Origin: JBDTMC01 sp039934475
GTDB taxonomy: Bacteria > Acidobacteriota > Terriglobia > Bryobacterales > Bryobacteraceae
Reading direction: 5' to 3'
Assembly (NCBI GenBank): GCA_039934475.1
Contig: JBDTMC010000002.1
Coordinates: 1-48,557 of the forward strand
Length of the DNA: 48,557 nt
This document shows positions 24,135 through 33,017 of the stretch, piece after piece. The position numbers and the translations under genes are program-made. How positions within the stretch are numbered: position 1 is the first letter of the stretch; every line of letters begins with the position of its first letter. The notes below the pieces were generated by a model. It had not been told where the DNA came from. It made no database searches and was given only the letters and a program-made list of their open reading frames with translations.

Positions 24135-27083
24135 TTAAAACAGGAGTTTGACTCCCAGTTGGGCCTGGCGGGGGTCACCCAAACCGCTGGTAAGGGTTCC
24201 ATCGAAGTTGAACAGCAGATTGCCGTTTTGCGGCTGCTTGAGGTTCTTACTATTGAACAGATTGAACGTGTCGATGGCGCCTTCGAGATGGAATCGCTCC
24301 TTCAGCTTCCACCGTTTGGAGACGCGAAAGTCGAGAGATGTGAAGGCATTGTCCTTACGCGCGGTGTTGCGCTTGACCACGGTTCCATCGGCGAGGAGGA
24401 CGGAATGGTTGGAGCCGTCAATGGACGTGGGTTGGGCGGTGTGAGCACTGAAGCGCGGGGAGAGCTCGATGCCCCAAGGCGCCTGATAGTAAGCGAACAA
24501 ATTGAGGCGGTGGCGCTGGTCACGGGCGGAGTAATTGTACTCCGGTTTGAAGTCATTGGCGACGCGGTAGTAGTAGTTGAACGGATCCCGCTCCTGGTCG
24601 TCATCCGAGTAATCCGTAGAGAGCTGGTAGTTCCATTGGAACTGGAAACGGTGTGAGAGTTGCTTGGTCATGCCGGCGGTCCAACCGCGGAACAGCGATT
24701 TCGCGGAGGATTCGACGACGGTCAGGTCGGCTGTGCCGTTCAAGCCGTCGGCGCCGAGACCGGTGGACCAGGGGGAGCCGAATACGGCGTCGTTCCGATT
24801 GACGAAGCGCGTGATGTGGACGCTTTTGGCGTAGTTGAAAGCGGTATAGACCTTGAGGGTTGAGGTGAGAGCCTGCTCAAAGGTCGCCGACCAGGTGTAA
24901 GTGCGGGGATTGCGGTAGTTCTTGTCGAAGACGAAGACCTGGGGATGGTCCGGGGTGGATGAGCCTGCGTCGGGGATGAGAGTGTCGTAGGCCGGGGGCG
25001 TGAGGCCGAAGCCGTTGAAGGAGGAATCACGATAGATGCTCTGGCCGACGGACCCATTAGTGGAGCGCGAACTGGCGAGTTCCAGGCCCGGGGTTCGCGC
25101 ATTGAAGATGCCCGCACTTAAGCGGATCACCGTCTTGCCGTGGCCGGCGGGGTCCCAGGTGAGACCGAGGCGCGGCTGCCATTGTTTGAGATCGGAGGGG
25201 ATTTTGCCATCGGAGGGGAAGCCGGGCTTGCCGATGAAGGGGGCGAAGAACACTGTTGACGGATCGGTGATAGGACTGGGTTCGATCTGGCCTTCCCAGC
25301 GCAAACCGTAACTGAGAGTGAGGTTGCGGCGGATCTGCCATTTGTCCTGTGCGAAGAAGGCAGGCTCTTTCTGAATGATGGTCTGGGTGCCTGCGTCTTT
25401 GACGGATTTGCCGCCGACGCCGGCGAATTGGAGGAACAACAGCAGCGGGCCAGTGATGCTGGTTCCGCTGGGGCAGACGCCGGCGTTGTTAGTGGTGCCA
25501 TCGGAGCATTCAACGAATTTGGGCCCGATGTTCACGTAGTTCATGAAGCCGGAGACGCTATCGAAGATATAGCGTCCATTGGCGAAGCCGATGAAGGTTT
25601 GCGTGGTGCTGGTGCGATTGAACTCAAAGCCGAGCTTGATGTCGTGCGCGCCGCGGACGATAGAGAGATTCTCATTGATCTGGAAGCGCGTGTCGTGGTC
25701 GGCCACGGGAATGAAAAACGGCTGGCCGAAGCGATAGCCGGAGAAGCTGACGCCGGTATCGGGGAAGGGTCGGCTTTGTCCAGAAAGCTGTGGTCCGGCG
25801 TAATCGCGAGGACGATCCTCACGGGAGAACTGGGCGCGAAACTCATTGAGAACGGTGGGAGAGATAGTAGTGTTGACGGCACCGTTGACTGTGTTGGCGA
25901 AATCGCGCTCAATGGCGTTGGCACTGCGTCCATACTGATCGACGTCGAACGTTCCGTTCTCCTGGCGGGAATTGGAGTAGTTGTAGCGCAGGGTGACGAG
26001 GTTCTTCGAACTGGCGGTCCAATCGATTTTGCCAAGCGCCGCCTGGGCGTCGTTGGTACGGCGGATGGGACCGTTTTCGCCGGGGTCGTTGAACTTGGTG
26101 GCAAAGAAGTTCACCAGCGTGGGATCGATGCGAAGGGAATTGTTCTGCTTGGTCTGGCGGAAAACCTGCTGATCGTAGGCAACGAAGTAGAAGAGCTTGT
26201 CCTTCTTAATCGGCCCTCCGATGGTGCCTCCGAACTGCTCCTGCGAGAACGCTCCGTAGCGGGTACCGTCGGCGAGGCGCGACGTGAGGCCGGTGAACTT
26301 CTGAAACTCGTGGCCCGTGCCGTGAATCTGGTTAGTGCCGGACTTAGTAACCACATTGATGAATCCGCTGGAACTGCGTCCGAATTCGGCAGGCGCGCCA
26401 TCGGCCACCACCTGGAACTCCTGGACGGCGTCGAGGTTGACCGTGAACGGGGGCCGCTGGCCGCCGCGCTGCTCGCCAAAGAAGGGGTTGTTGTTGTCGG
26501 CACCATCAATGGAAACGTTGTTGTTAATGCCCTTTTGGCCGTTGATGGAAATCTCATTGCCGTCCGGTCCCTGCACGATGGCGACGCCGGGAGTGAGTGT
26601 CACGAAGTCGAGGAAATTGCGGCCGTTGTTGGGGAGGGAGCGCATGGAGCGGCCGTCAATGAGGGTGGAGCGCTCCACCTTGTTGGTCTCCACCACGGGG
26701 GCGTCGCCGGCAACGGTCACGGTTTGCTCGACGCTGGCGACCGTGAGAGTGGTAGGCAAGGTGACGGTCTGGCCGACCGTGAGGTTGATGCCTTCGCGGA
26801 CGAGGGTGCCAAAATTCGGCGCTTTGATCGTGACCTTGTAGCTGCCGAGGGGAAGCAGCAAACCGCGAAAGCGGCCTTCCGAATCGGTGGTGAGTTCACG
26901 GGTGAAGTTGGTTCCCGTGTTGAGGAGAGTGACTTTAGCGCCGGCGATGCTGGCGTTGCCTTGATCCGTGACAGTGCCTTCGATGATTCCCGTATTTGCC
27001 TGGCTTTGGGCAAACGCAGAAGCTAGAGCAATACAGAAGACCGACAATAAGACCAGAGCTTTTGTCTCAAATGCGTGACGCAT
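24135..27083 (-). CDS. Oar-type TonB-dependent receptor with carboxypeptidase regulatory-like domain
   Basis: A 982-residue outer-membrane protein. The ATG at 27081-27083 with AAAGGA upstream gives a signal peptide (ALVLLSVFCIALASAFAQ). Residues about 35-125 form a CarboxypepD_reg-like domain (GIIEGTVTDQGNASIAGAKV ... GLLLPLGSYKVTIKAPNFG). A plug region follows (RSMRSLPNNGRNFLDFVTLT, then GVAIVQGPDGNEISINGQKG, then NNNVSIDGADNNN), then a long barrel rich in aromatic strands. The C-terminus LGDPRQAQLGVKLLF ends in Phe as in outer-membrane barrels. Such Oar-like receptors are greatly expanded in Acidobacteriota and are thought to import large polymers or peptides. The substrate is unknown. A 134-bp gap separates it from the secreted-protein gene upstream. 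Confidence 0.92.
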   Translation of the reverse strand: MRHAFETKALVLLSVFCIALASAFAQSQANTGIIEGTVTDQGNASIAGAKVTLLNTGTNFTRELTTDSEGRFRGLLLPLGSYKVTIKAPNFGTLVREGINLTVGQTVTLPTTLTVASVEQTVTVAGDAPVVETNKVERSTLIDGRSMRSLPNNGRNFLDFVTLTPGVAIVQGPDGNEISINGQKGINNNVSIDGADNNNPFFGEQRGGQRPPFTVNLDAVQEFQVVADGAPAEFGRSSSGFINVVTKSGTNQIHGTGHEFQKFTGLTSRLADGTRYGAFSQEQFGGTIGGPIKKDKLFYFVAYDQQVFRQTKQNNSLRIDPTLVNFFATKFNDPGENGPIRRTNDAQAALGKIDWTASSKNLVTLRYNYSNSRQENGTFDVDQYGRSANAIERDFANTVNGAVNTTISPTVLNEFRAQFSREDRPRDYAGPQLSGQSRPFPDTGVSFSGYRFGQPFFIPVADHDTRFQINENLSIVRGAHDIKLGFEFNRTSTTQTFIGFANGRYIFDSVSGFMNYVNIGPKFVECSDGTTNNAGVCPSGTSITGPLLLFLQFAGVGGKSVKDAGTQTIIQKEPAFFAQDKWQIRRNLTLSYGLRWEGQIEPSPITDPSTVFFAPFIGKPGFPSDGKIPSDLKQWQPRLGLTWDPAGHGKTVIRLSAGIFNARTPGLELASSRSTNGSVGQSIYRDSSFNGFGLTPPAYDTLIPDAGSSTPDHPQVFVFDKNYRNPRTYTWSATFEQALTSTLKVYTAFNYAKSVHITRFVNRNDAVFGSPWSTGLGADGLNGTADLTVVESSAKSLFRGWTAGMTKQLSHRFQFQWNYQLSTDYSDDDQERDPFNYYYRVANDFKPEYNYSARDQRHRLNLFAYYQAPWGIELSPRFSAHTAQPTSIDGSNHSVLLADGTVVKRNTARKDNAFTSLDFRVSKRWKLKERFHLEGAIDTFNLFNSKNLKQPQNGNLLFNFDGTLTSGLGDPRQAQLGVKLLF

Positions 27084-27217
27084 GAAGTCCTTTCGTTCCG
27101 AACGGGCAATCAAGGGCCATCGACCGCATACAAGGCAGATCTATGTCGGGGGAGACTTCCGTATTTTACTTCTAACCGAAATGCAATCCAAGCGAAAACG
27201 ACGGGGTTGCAATCAGT

Positions 27218-28504
27218 CTATGGGATGAGGCAGTTGAATCCGCTGGCTTCAAAGTTGGCTTTAGAGCAGTAACCCGACACGGGCCAGTACGCACTCATCG
27301 CAGCTTTCTGCTGCGCGACGGGCAGCTTGGAGATGTTCGCCATCGATTGGGTGAACGAAGGATCGGCGAGCGTTTGGCGATAGATCAGCGTGTTGTAGTA
27401 ATGCACGGGGGAATCGAGACCCCATGGCGCTCTGGCACGGTCATAGACAACGTCACCGGGCAGGTCAAGGGCACCCCAGGGGACCCATTTCGAATAGTAC
27501 CTGGTCAAAGCGGTGTCACTTGGCTTCGAACTCGGGTCGGAGACGACGAATCCGATATATCCGTTGGGATTCAGCGAGGAGAAATCGTCGGGAATGCACC
27601 GGTTGACGTTAGTCGTGAAGGGATCATCGGTGCAGAATGACCAGAAACGCACTTGGCGTGGAGTGTAGACGGCTTCACCGGCACGGGTGTTGGGGAAGGT
27701 CGGCGATTTCCATCTCACCACGAAGATGTCGTGGGCGGTGTTGGGTACCAAGAACTCACGACTGAGTGTGGCTCCCATGTAGTAGTTTGCACCGTTCGGA
27801 AAGAAATGCGCGGTTGCCGGATCCTGAATGAACCAGACTGGTGGGTCGCTGGCAGGCAGCTTCTGGCTGGCCGTCGGGGGGGTGCCATGCCAGTCGGTTA
27901 AACTGAGCCGTCCCCAAGCAGTGGCCGTAGACGGCTGGACCATCGGCTGGACCGGACAGTTCGATAAGAGTTGTCCGTTCAGCCACAGGTCTGGGATCGT
28001 CGGATTCGTTGCACCGGCGGCCGCATCATTGGGATTGGTGGCATGGTAGATGCGATAAGCGAGGTGGACCGACTTGAGGCTTCCGGTATAGATGGTGTTT
28101 TGGGATGGATTCGAGGGCTTAGGCCCAAACATGACGTACGCGGTATAAGTGCCATTAACGGTACCCGACACGAAGGGATTGTTCTCGCCAGGGTCGGAAA
28201 CAATAGAAGTGTCGTGCAAGAAGTCAACTAAGACATCGGAAGTCGTGATCTCAAGCGACATAAAACGGGCCAATGGGTATCGCCCGTGAATGGTAAGCAC
28301 AGTACCGAGAGGGCCGCGGATATCTGCATCCCAATAGCTTGACGAACTACCTTCTGGAAAATTCGCATTTGCCATTCCGGCCACATCGGTGCGCGGATTG
28401 GTCTGATTGTTCCAGCCTGTATATCCCGCGCAAGCCGGAGTGGTGGCCCAACCCGCCACTGAGACACAAGTCATAGTAGCCACTAGCATCAGAAACAACT
28501 TCAT
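27218..28504 (-). CDS. large secreted protein of unknown function
   Basis: A 428-residue exported protein with signal peptide MKLFLMLVATMTCVSVAGWA, preceded by GAAGGGA 7 nt before the ATG. No catalytic motif is recognised. The N-terminal half has the segments GTVLTIHGRYPLARFMSLEI and AYVMFGPKPSNPSQNTIYTG; the C-terminal half has WVPWGALDLPGDVVYDR, then HYYNTLIYRQ, and ends SGYCSKANFEASGFNCLIP. Paired Cys residues (NCPVQP, FCTDD, RCIPDD, GYCSK, FNCLIP) suggest disulfides. It precedes the TonB receptor on the same strand, but 134 bp away, so a joint function is only possible. The layout reminds me of DUF1214/DUF1254-type secreted proteins, without a firm match. Confidence 0.7.
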   Translation of the reverse strand: MKLFLMLVATMTCVSVAGWATTPACAGYTGWNNQTNPRTDVAGMANANFPEGSSSSYWDADIRGPLGTVLTIHGRYPLARFMSLEITTSDVLVDFLHDTSIVSDPGENNPFVSGTVNGTYTAYVMFGPKPSNPSQNTIYTGSLKSVHLAYRIYHATNPNDAAAGATNPTIPDLWLNGQLLSNCPVQPMVQPSTATAWGRLSLTDWHGTPPTASQKLPASDPPVWFIQDPATAHFFPNGANYYMGATLSREFLVPNTAHDIFVVRWKSPTFPNTRAGEAVYTPRQVRFWSFCTDDPFTTNVNRCIPDDFSSLNPNGYIGFVVSDPSSKPSDTALTRYYSKWVPWGALDLPGDVVYDRARAPWGLDSPVHYYNTLIYRQTLADPSFTQSMANISKLPVAQQKAAMSAYWPVSGYCSKANFEASGFNCLIP

Positions 28505-28812
28505 TGGCGTATTCCCTTCAACACGACTCTCCCACCTATCTAAGAGCCTCGCCCATTAGGCGCCAAGCAGATTGTGCAGGTCTTGAGATCTAAGTAAATA
28601 ACTCAACAAAGCACAGTTGGACTGACGCTGCAAAAATAGACTCGACTTCACACGAATGTTAACCAGCGTACAACGGAACGCTCTATTTCCCCCTATCGCT
28701 GCCACCGACTTAGTACCACGCGTTACAGGACTAGTCCGGGACCTGCTCAATCGATCCCGTACACACGGTACGGGAGCCTGTGCGAATATGGCCGTTGGAG
28801 AGGTGGTGAATC
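28505..28812. other. 308-bp divergent intergenic region with one inverted repeat
   Basis: Lies between two divergently transcribed genes (27218-28504 minus; 28813-29394 plus), so it should hold promoters for both. The only structure seen is the inverted repeat at 28756-28774. No family-like open frame is present; small frames on both strands look like chance. Confidence 0.6.
28756..28774. promoter_or_regulatory. perfect 7-bp inverted repeat upstream of the DJ-1/PfpI gene
   Basis: CCCGTAC at 28756-28762 and GTACGGG at 28768-28774 flank a 5-nt ACACG spacer, 38 bp before the start ATG of the DJ-1 gene. It could be an operator dyad or a small RNA hairpin. There is no T-run after it, so it is not a terminator. 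Confidence 0.4.
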
Positions 28813-29394
28813 ATGGCGGCAAAACGTCTATTGATGCTGGTGGGGGACTACGTCGAAGACTATGAAGCGATGGTGCCGTTTCAGGCGCTGTTGATGGTGG
28901 GACACCGGGTGGAGGCGGTGTGCCCGGGGAAGAAGGCGGGGGAGTTTGTGCGAACGGCGATCCACGATTTCGAGGGCGATCAGACGTACAGCGAGAAGCG
29001 GGGTCACAACTTCGTCTTGAATTTCGCTTTCGATGACGTCGAAATCGAATCCTATGACGGGCTGGTGATTCCGGGAGGACGGGCTCCGGAGTACTTGCGA
29101 TTGAACCAGCGAGTACTGGAGATTGTGCGATACTTTTTCGCCGCGGGCAAACCCGTGGCCGCCATTTGCCATGGCGCGCAGATTCTAGCAGCGGCCGGCG
29201 TGTTGCAAGGCAAGGTATGCAGCTGCTATCCGGCTGTGGCGCCAGAGGTCCGGGCGGCGGGCGGAGAGTACCCCGAGATCGCTATCGACCAGGCATATAC
29301 TTCCGGTACACTGGTGACCGCGCCGGCGTGGCCAGCCCATCCGGCCTGGCTAGCTCAGTTTCTTCATGTTCTGGGAACGCGCATCGAATTGTGA
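28813..29394 (+). CDS. DJ-1/PfpI-family protein
   Basis: A 193-residue class I glutamine-amidotransferase-like protein. LLMLVGDYVEDYEAMVPFQAL at 6-26 carries the conserved acidic residue, VIPGGRAPEYLR follows at about 85-96, and the nucleophile elbow is ICHGAQ with C119 and H120. It matches the intracellular protease/deglycase branch (PfpI/YhbO). Biochemical claims for the branch (protease, deglycase, glyoxalase) are debated. A GAGAGG lies 9-10 nt before the ATG. A Tat phospholipase C follows 23 bp downstream. Confidence 0.9.
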   Translation: MAAKRLLMLVGDYVEDYEAMVPFQALLMVGHRVEAVCPGKKAGEFVRTAIHDFEGDQTYSEKRGHNFVLNFAFDDVEIESYDGLVIPGGRAPEYLRLNQRVLEIVRYFFAAGKPVAAICHGAQILAAAGVLQGKVCSCYPAVAPEVRAAGGEYPEIAIDQAYTSGTLVTAPAWPAHPAWLAQFLHVLGTRIEL

Positions 29395-29417
29395 TTTGAA
29401 TTTGAGGGGTACGATCC

Positions 29418-31343
29418 ATGGCTAGCAATACACGCCGGTCCTTTCTGCGTAAGGCGGCGGCTGGAGCGGCACTGTCCCAATTTCCAGGGCTGTCCGCGCT
29501 TTTGAACGCGCAAGCAGCTGGTCCGAATCTATCGTCGGTCTCGCACGTGGTGGTGTTTTGCCAGGAAAATCGCGCGTTTGACCACTACCTGGGCACCATC
29601 AGCGGGGCCCGAGGGTACGGCGATCCGCATACCCAACGACTACCGAACGGCGATCCCGTTTTTGCCCAGCGCAGCTCCTCGGGTACCCTGATTGAACCAT
29701 TCCGGCTGAATAGTTTCACGACTTCGGGGCAGTGCGTTTCGGATGTGAATCACCTCTGGAACTCCTCGTTGGGCGCGGTGAATGGCGGCCGCATGGATCA
29801 GTGGATTCCCAAGAAGGGGAATAACACGATGGGTTATTACACGCGCGCCGATAACCCCTACCTTTACGGCGTGGCCGATGCCTTCACCCTGTGTGACTCC
29901 TACCATTGCTCCTTCAACGGGCCGACTAACCCGAACCGTTTGTATTTGATGACGGGCATGATTGACCCGAACGGGGTGAACGGTGGACCGGCTACGAACA
30001 ACAATGAACCGGGGTTCACATGGACTACGTATCCGGAGCGACTGCAGAATGCCGGCGTATCGTGGCGTGTGTATGAGGAGACGGATAACTACGACGACAA
30101 CGCGCTGGCGTGGTTCACGTCGTTCCGAAACGCGGCTCCGGATTCTCCTCTTTATCTAAACGGCATGCAGCGATTTCCGCGCACGCAGTTCAGCAGCGAC
30201 GTGCAGAACAACACCCTGCCGGCGGTTTCGTGGGTGATCGCGCCCCAGGCGCTTTCCGAACATCCCAATAACGCTCCCGACGCAGGGATGAACTACGGGG
30301 CGCAGTATTATCTGGCCGCGCTGGCAGCGAATCCGACGGTTTGGCAAAGTACGGTTTTCATTTGGACTTACGACGAGAATGGGGGATTCTTCGACCACAT
30401 CGCCCCTCCCACTCCACCACCGGGCACCCCCGACGAGTTTGTGACCGGCAGCGCCATCGGCATGGGCAACCGCGTTCCGACGATTCTGATTTCGCCGTGG
30501 AGCCGCGGCGGGTGGATCTGCGGCGAAGTGTTCGATCACACTTCGATCCTGCGCTTCCTGGAAGTATGGACCGGAGTGAAGGAGACGAACATCAGTGCCT
30601 GGCGGCGGAAGGTGAGTGGCGACCTCACTTCGGCGTTCGATTTCAGTTCACCGAATACGATCTTCCCTTCCCTGCCCGACCCGGTTGGTCCGGCGAACCT
30701 GGCGGCTACCAATTGCGCGGCCTTGCCCGCCGCGAAGCCGAACGGCGAAACGGCTCCGCCGGCACAGGAAGCCGGAACGAAGCCTCTGCGGGCGCTGCCG
30801 TACCAGCTTTCGCACACGTTTCAGGTGCAGGCGGCGCTACGCCAGGTGGTGGTTATGGCGCGCAACGACGGCAGCAGAGGGTGCGCGGTCCACTTGCATC
30901 ACTTCGCCAATGGCGATGCGGCTCCGGTGCACCTGACGCTGGCCGCGGGAGCGTTCCAGACGCGGTCCCTGTTGGTGCAGGCGAGCAATGCTTATGACGT
31001 CGAGTTATTCGGTCCCGGGGGATTCTACCGCCGGTCAGCCGGCGACATTGGCGTGACTGAACCCGAAATCGCCGCAACCGTGAACACGACAACGGCGATG
31101 GTCCAATTGACGCTGACCAATGCGTCCGCGGCGGATATTGCCGTTCAAGTGACGACGCCCATGAGCGGATTGCTGTCCTATCAACAAACGGTTCCGGTTG
31201 CTGCTAACTCCTCGGTGCAGGTATGGCTGGGCACGGTGAGCGCATGGTACGACTATTCCTGCGGGCTGACTGCGGGCGGCCCGTGGTTACGCAAGTTCGC
31301 GGGTCACATCGAAGGACTGGCTTCCACAACAAGGCCGGCATAG
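29418..31343 (+). CDS. Tat-exported phosphocholine-specific phospholipase C
   Basis: A 641-residue enzyme. Twin-arginine leader TRRSFLRKAAAGAALS, then VVVFCQENRAFDHYLGT near 44-60, the metal-ligand loop of the phosphoesterase family (alkaline-phosphatase fold). TNPNRLYLMTGMIDPNG, VIAPQALSEHPN and TYDENGGFFDHIAPPTPPPG supply the other metal residues. GNRVPTILISPWSRGGWICG and DHTSILRFLE complete the catalytic domain. The C-terminal ~170 residues show the two beta-sandwich DUF756 units usual in PlcH/PlcN. It should hydrolyse phosphatidylcholine-type lipids outside the cytoplasm. GAGGGG precedes the ATG by 8 nt. The ENR context rather than ENRSFDHYFG is slightly divergent. Confidence 0.9.
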   Translation: MASNTRRSFLRKAAAGAALSQFPGLSALLNAQAAGPNLSSVSHVVVFCQENRAFDHYLGTISGARGYGDPHTQRLPNGDPVFAQRSSSGTLIEPFRLNSFTTSGQCVSDVNHLWNSSLGAVNGGRMDQWIPKKGNNTMGYYTRADNPYLYGVADAFTLCDSYHCSFNGPTNPNRLYLMTGMIDPNGVNGGPATNNNEPGFTWTTYPERLQNAGVSWRVYEETDNYDDNALAWFTSFRNAAPDSPLYLNGMQRFPRTQFSSDVQNNTLPAVSWVIAPQALSEHPNNAPDAGMNYGAQYYLAALAANPTVWQSTVFIWTYDENGGFFDHIAPPTPPPGTPDEFVTGSAIGMGNRVPTILISPWSRGGWICGEVFDHTSILRFLEVWTGVKETNISAWRRKVSGDLTSAFDFSSPNTIFPSLPDPVGPANLAATNCAALPAAKPNGETAPPAQEAGTKPLRALPYQLSHTFQVQAALRQVVVMARNDGSRGCAVHLHHFANGDAAPVHLTLAAGAFQTRSLLVQASNAYDVELFGPGGFYRRSAGDIGVTEPEIAATVNTTTAMVQLTLTNASAADIAVQVTTPMSGLLSYQQTVPVAANSSVQVWLGTVSAWYDYSCGLTAGGPWLRKFAGHIEGLASTTRPA

Positions 31344-31352
31344 GGAAACAAC

Positions 31353-32495
31353 ATGCATCAGACGACGTGGCTCAATTTCGCCTTGCGGATAGCGCTTGTG
31401 GCAGGCATTCCCGCGGCGGCCGGCGCGGCGGTTACGCTGGGCAGCAATTCGATAGTGAACAGCGGCGGCGAAAGCGGCGCTGCCAACTGGACGGCGGTGA
31501 GTCCGAATCCATTGTTCGCGGTACAAAAGTATGGCGCGACGGGCTATCCCAAGACCACCGATCCCGGTCCGGCCAACCGCGGCACTTACTTCTTCTTTGG
31601 CGGCGGGAGCGCGGTAGCCGAAGGCCATCAAGTGGTGAACATGGGTAATATCGCAGCCACGATCAATGGTGTGGGCGTCAATTACTCCGCATCGACCTTT
31701 CTGGGCGGCTTCTTGACGCAGAACGACGTGGCAACGGTAACGATCAGATTCCAGAACAGCAGCAGCGTGACGCTGGCAACGGCCAGCCTGCCCGGACCCA
31801 ACGCATCGCAGCGAAGCAATACCACAGGGCTGTTCCAGGTGTCGGCGGCGGGACGCGTTCCGGTTGGCACGGTGAAGGCGGACGTGGATATCCAAATGAC
31901 GCGCGCATCGGGTGCTTCGAACGACGGCTATGCGGATGCCCTGTCGTTGATCTTCAACAGTGCGCTTGGTCTGAACACCAATGTCATTCTGAACGGCGAT
32001 GCTGAGGCCAATCTGACGGGGTGGACGGCGGTGGGCACAAACGCTTCGATCGCTACACAGGTCTACGGGGCGACGAGTTTCCCGGCTGCCACGGATCCAG
32101 GGCCGCCCAACCGCGGCGCACGGTTCTTCTATGGCGGGGCCAATGCCGGAGCGGAATCGCACCAGGCCATCGACATCAGCAACCTGTCCTCTTATATCGG
32201 TGCAGGCCTGCGGTACACGCTGGACGGATATTTGGGCGGCTGGGCGACGCAGGACGACCGGGTGTGGGTGAACCTGTATTTCCTGGCGGCGGACGGCAGC
32301 ACCATTGAAATTGTGACCTTGGGTGGACCGTACTCGGCGGAACGTTTAACCACAACCGGGTTGTTCGAAGCGAAGATGGATGGCGTGGTGCCAGCGGGCA
32401 CGGTGACGGCGGATGTCCATATCGGCATGTACCGCGCGGGGGGCTCCGCTGCGGACGGGTATCTGGATGGCCTGACTTTGGCCTTCCACCAATAG
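31353..32495 (+). CDS. secreted protein with two tandem beta-sandwich-like repeats
   Basis: A 380-residue exported protein. After a signal peptide (ALRIALVAGIPAAAGAAV) the chain splits into two ~175-residue repeats. The first (about 30-200) has NSIVNSGGESGAANWTAV, YGATGYPKTTDPGPANRGTYF and VPVGTVKADVDIQMTRASGA; the second (about 208-380) has NVILNGDAEANLTGWTAV, YGATSFPAATDPGPPNRGARF and VPAGTVTADVHIGMYRAGGS. Each resembles a carbohydrate-binding or PKD-like jelly-roll module, with NG(D/G)xE at the start. AGGG lies 8 nt before the ATG. It sits 9 bp after the phospholipase C gene, suggesting a shared transcript. There is no obvious sortase or PEP-CTERM signal. Ligand unknown. Confidence 0.8.
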   Translation: MHQTTWLNFALRIALVAGIPAAAGAAVTLGSNSIVNSGGESGAANWTAVSPNPLFAVQKYGATGYPKTTDPGPANRGTYFFFGGGSAVAEGHQVVNMGNIAATINGVGVNYSASTFLGGFLTQNDVATVTIRFQNSSSVTLATASLPGPNASQRSNTTGLFQVSAAGRVPVGTVKADVDIQMTRASGASNDGYADALSLIFNSALGLNTNVILNGDAEANLTGWTAVGTNASIATQVYGATSFPAATDPGPPNRGARFFYGGANAGAESHQAIDISNLSSYIGAGLRYTLDGYLGGWATQDDRVWVNLYFLAADGSTIEIVTLGGPYSAERLTTTGLFEAKMDGVVPAGTVTADVHIGMYRAGGSAADGYLDGLTLAFHQ

Positions 32496-32564
32496 CGTAG
32501 TTTGCGGGCCGTTGTACGATAATCGAAGGTTGCAGCCAACCATTCAGCAATCCAGGAGATTATC

Positions 32565-33017
32565 ATGACCGACCTGAACATCAGGCCCAGCATGAAGAAA
32601 GTATGGGCTGCCTACGCATTCTGCGGCCTGTTGTTTCTAGCCGGTTGCGGGCTCTACGGGTGGCTGCAGCCGCCAAACTGGCCGGCCTGGGTGACGGGCT
32701 TGCCGCTGTTGTTATTCGTGTGGCCGCTGATAGTCCATGTTTCCCGCGCCTTCACGCTTCTTAGCGTGAGCGGCGGCCGGCTGCGTTACCAGACGGGGAT
32801 GCTGTCGCGATCGGTTCGTACCATGGATCTAGGGCGGCTGCAAGATGTCCGTGTGGACCAGACGCTCTGGCAGCGCATTGTGAATATTGGGAGTATCACG
32901 CTGGAAACAGCCGGCGAAACGAGCAAGCTGACCATGGACTCCATTGATAGCCCTCACCGGCGCGCCGATGCGATACTGGAATCCGCTCACAAGCGGGCGG
33001 CCGATGCAGGACTGTAA
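32565..33017 (+). CDS. bacterial PH-domain (bPH2-like) membrane protein
   Basis: A 150-residue protein with two N-terminal TM segments (YAFCGLLFLAGCGLYGWL; TGLPLLLFVWPLIVHVSRAF). A bPH2 (YdbS/YdbT-like) domain follows: LLSVSGGRLRYQTGMLSRSV, RTMDLGRLQDVRVDQTLWQR and GSITLETAGETSKLTMDSI. The soluble domain probably faces the cytoplasm. Function of bPH2 proteins is largely unknown. It ends just before the next gene starts (33018), so the two are tightly spaced, but the domains share no evident pathway. Confidence 0.85.
   Translation: MTDLNIRPSMKKVWAAYAFCGLLFLAGCGLYGWLQPPNWPAWVTGLPLLLFVWPLIVHVSRAFTLLSVSGGRLRYQTGMLSRSVRTMDLGRLQDVRVDQTLWQRIVNIGSITLETAGETSKLTMDSIDSPHRRADAILESAHKRAADAGL

Noticed and set aside
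25428..27026. 532-residue open frame on the plus strand
   Set aside because: It is antisense to the TonB receptor; the translation is rich in Gly/Val/Glu/Ala without motifs, as expected from the complement of a high-GC gene.
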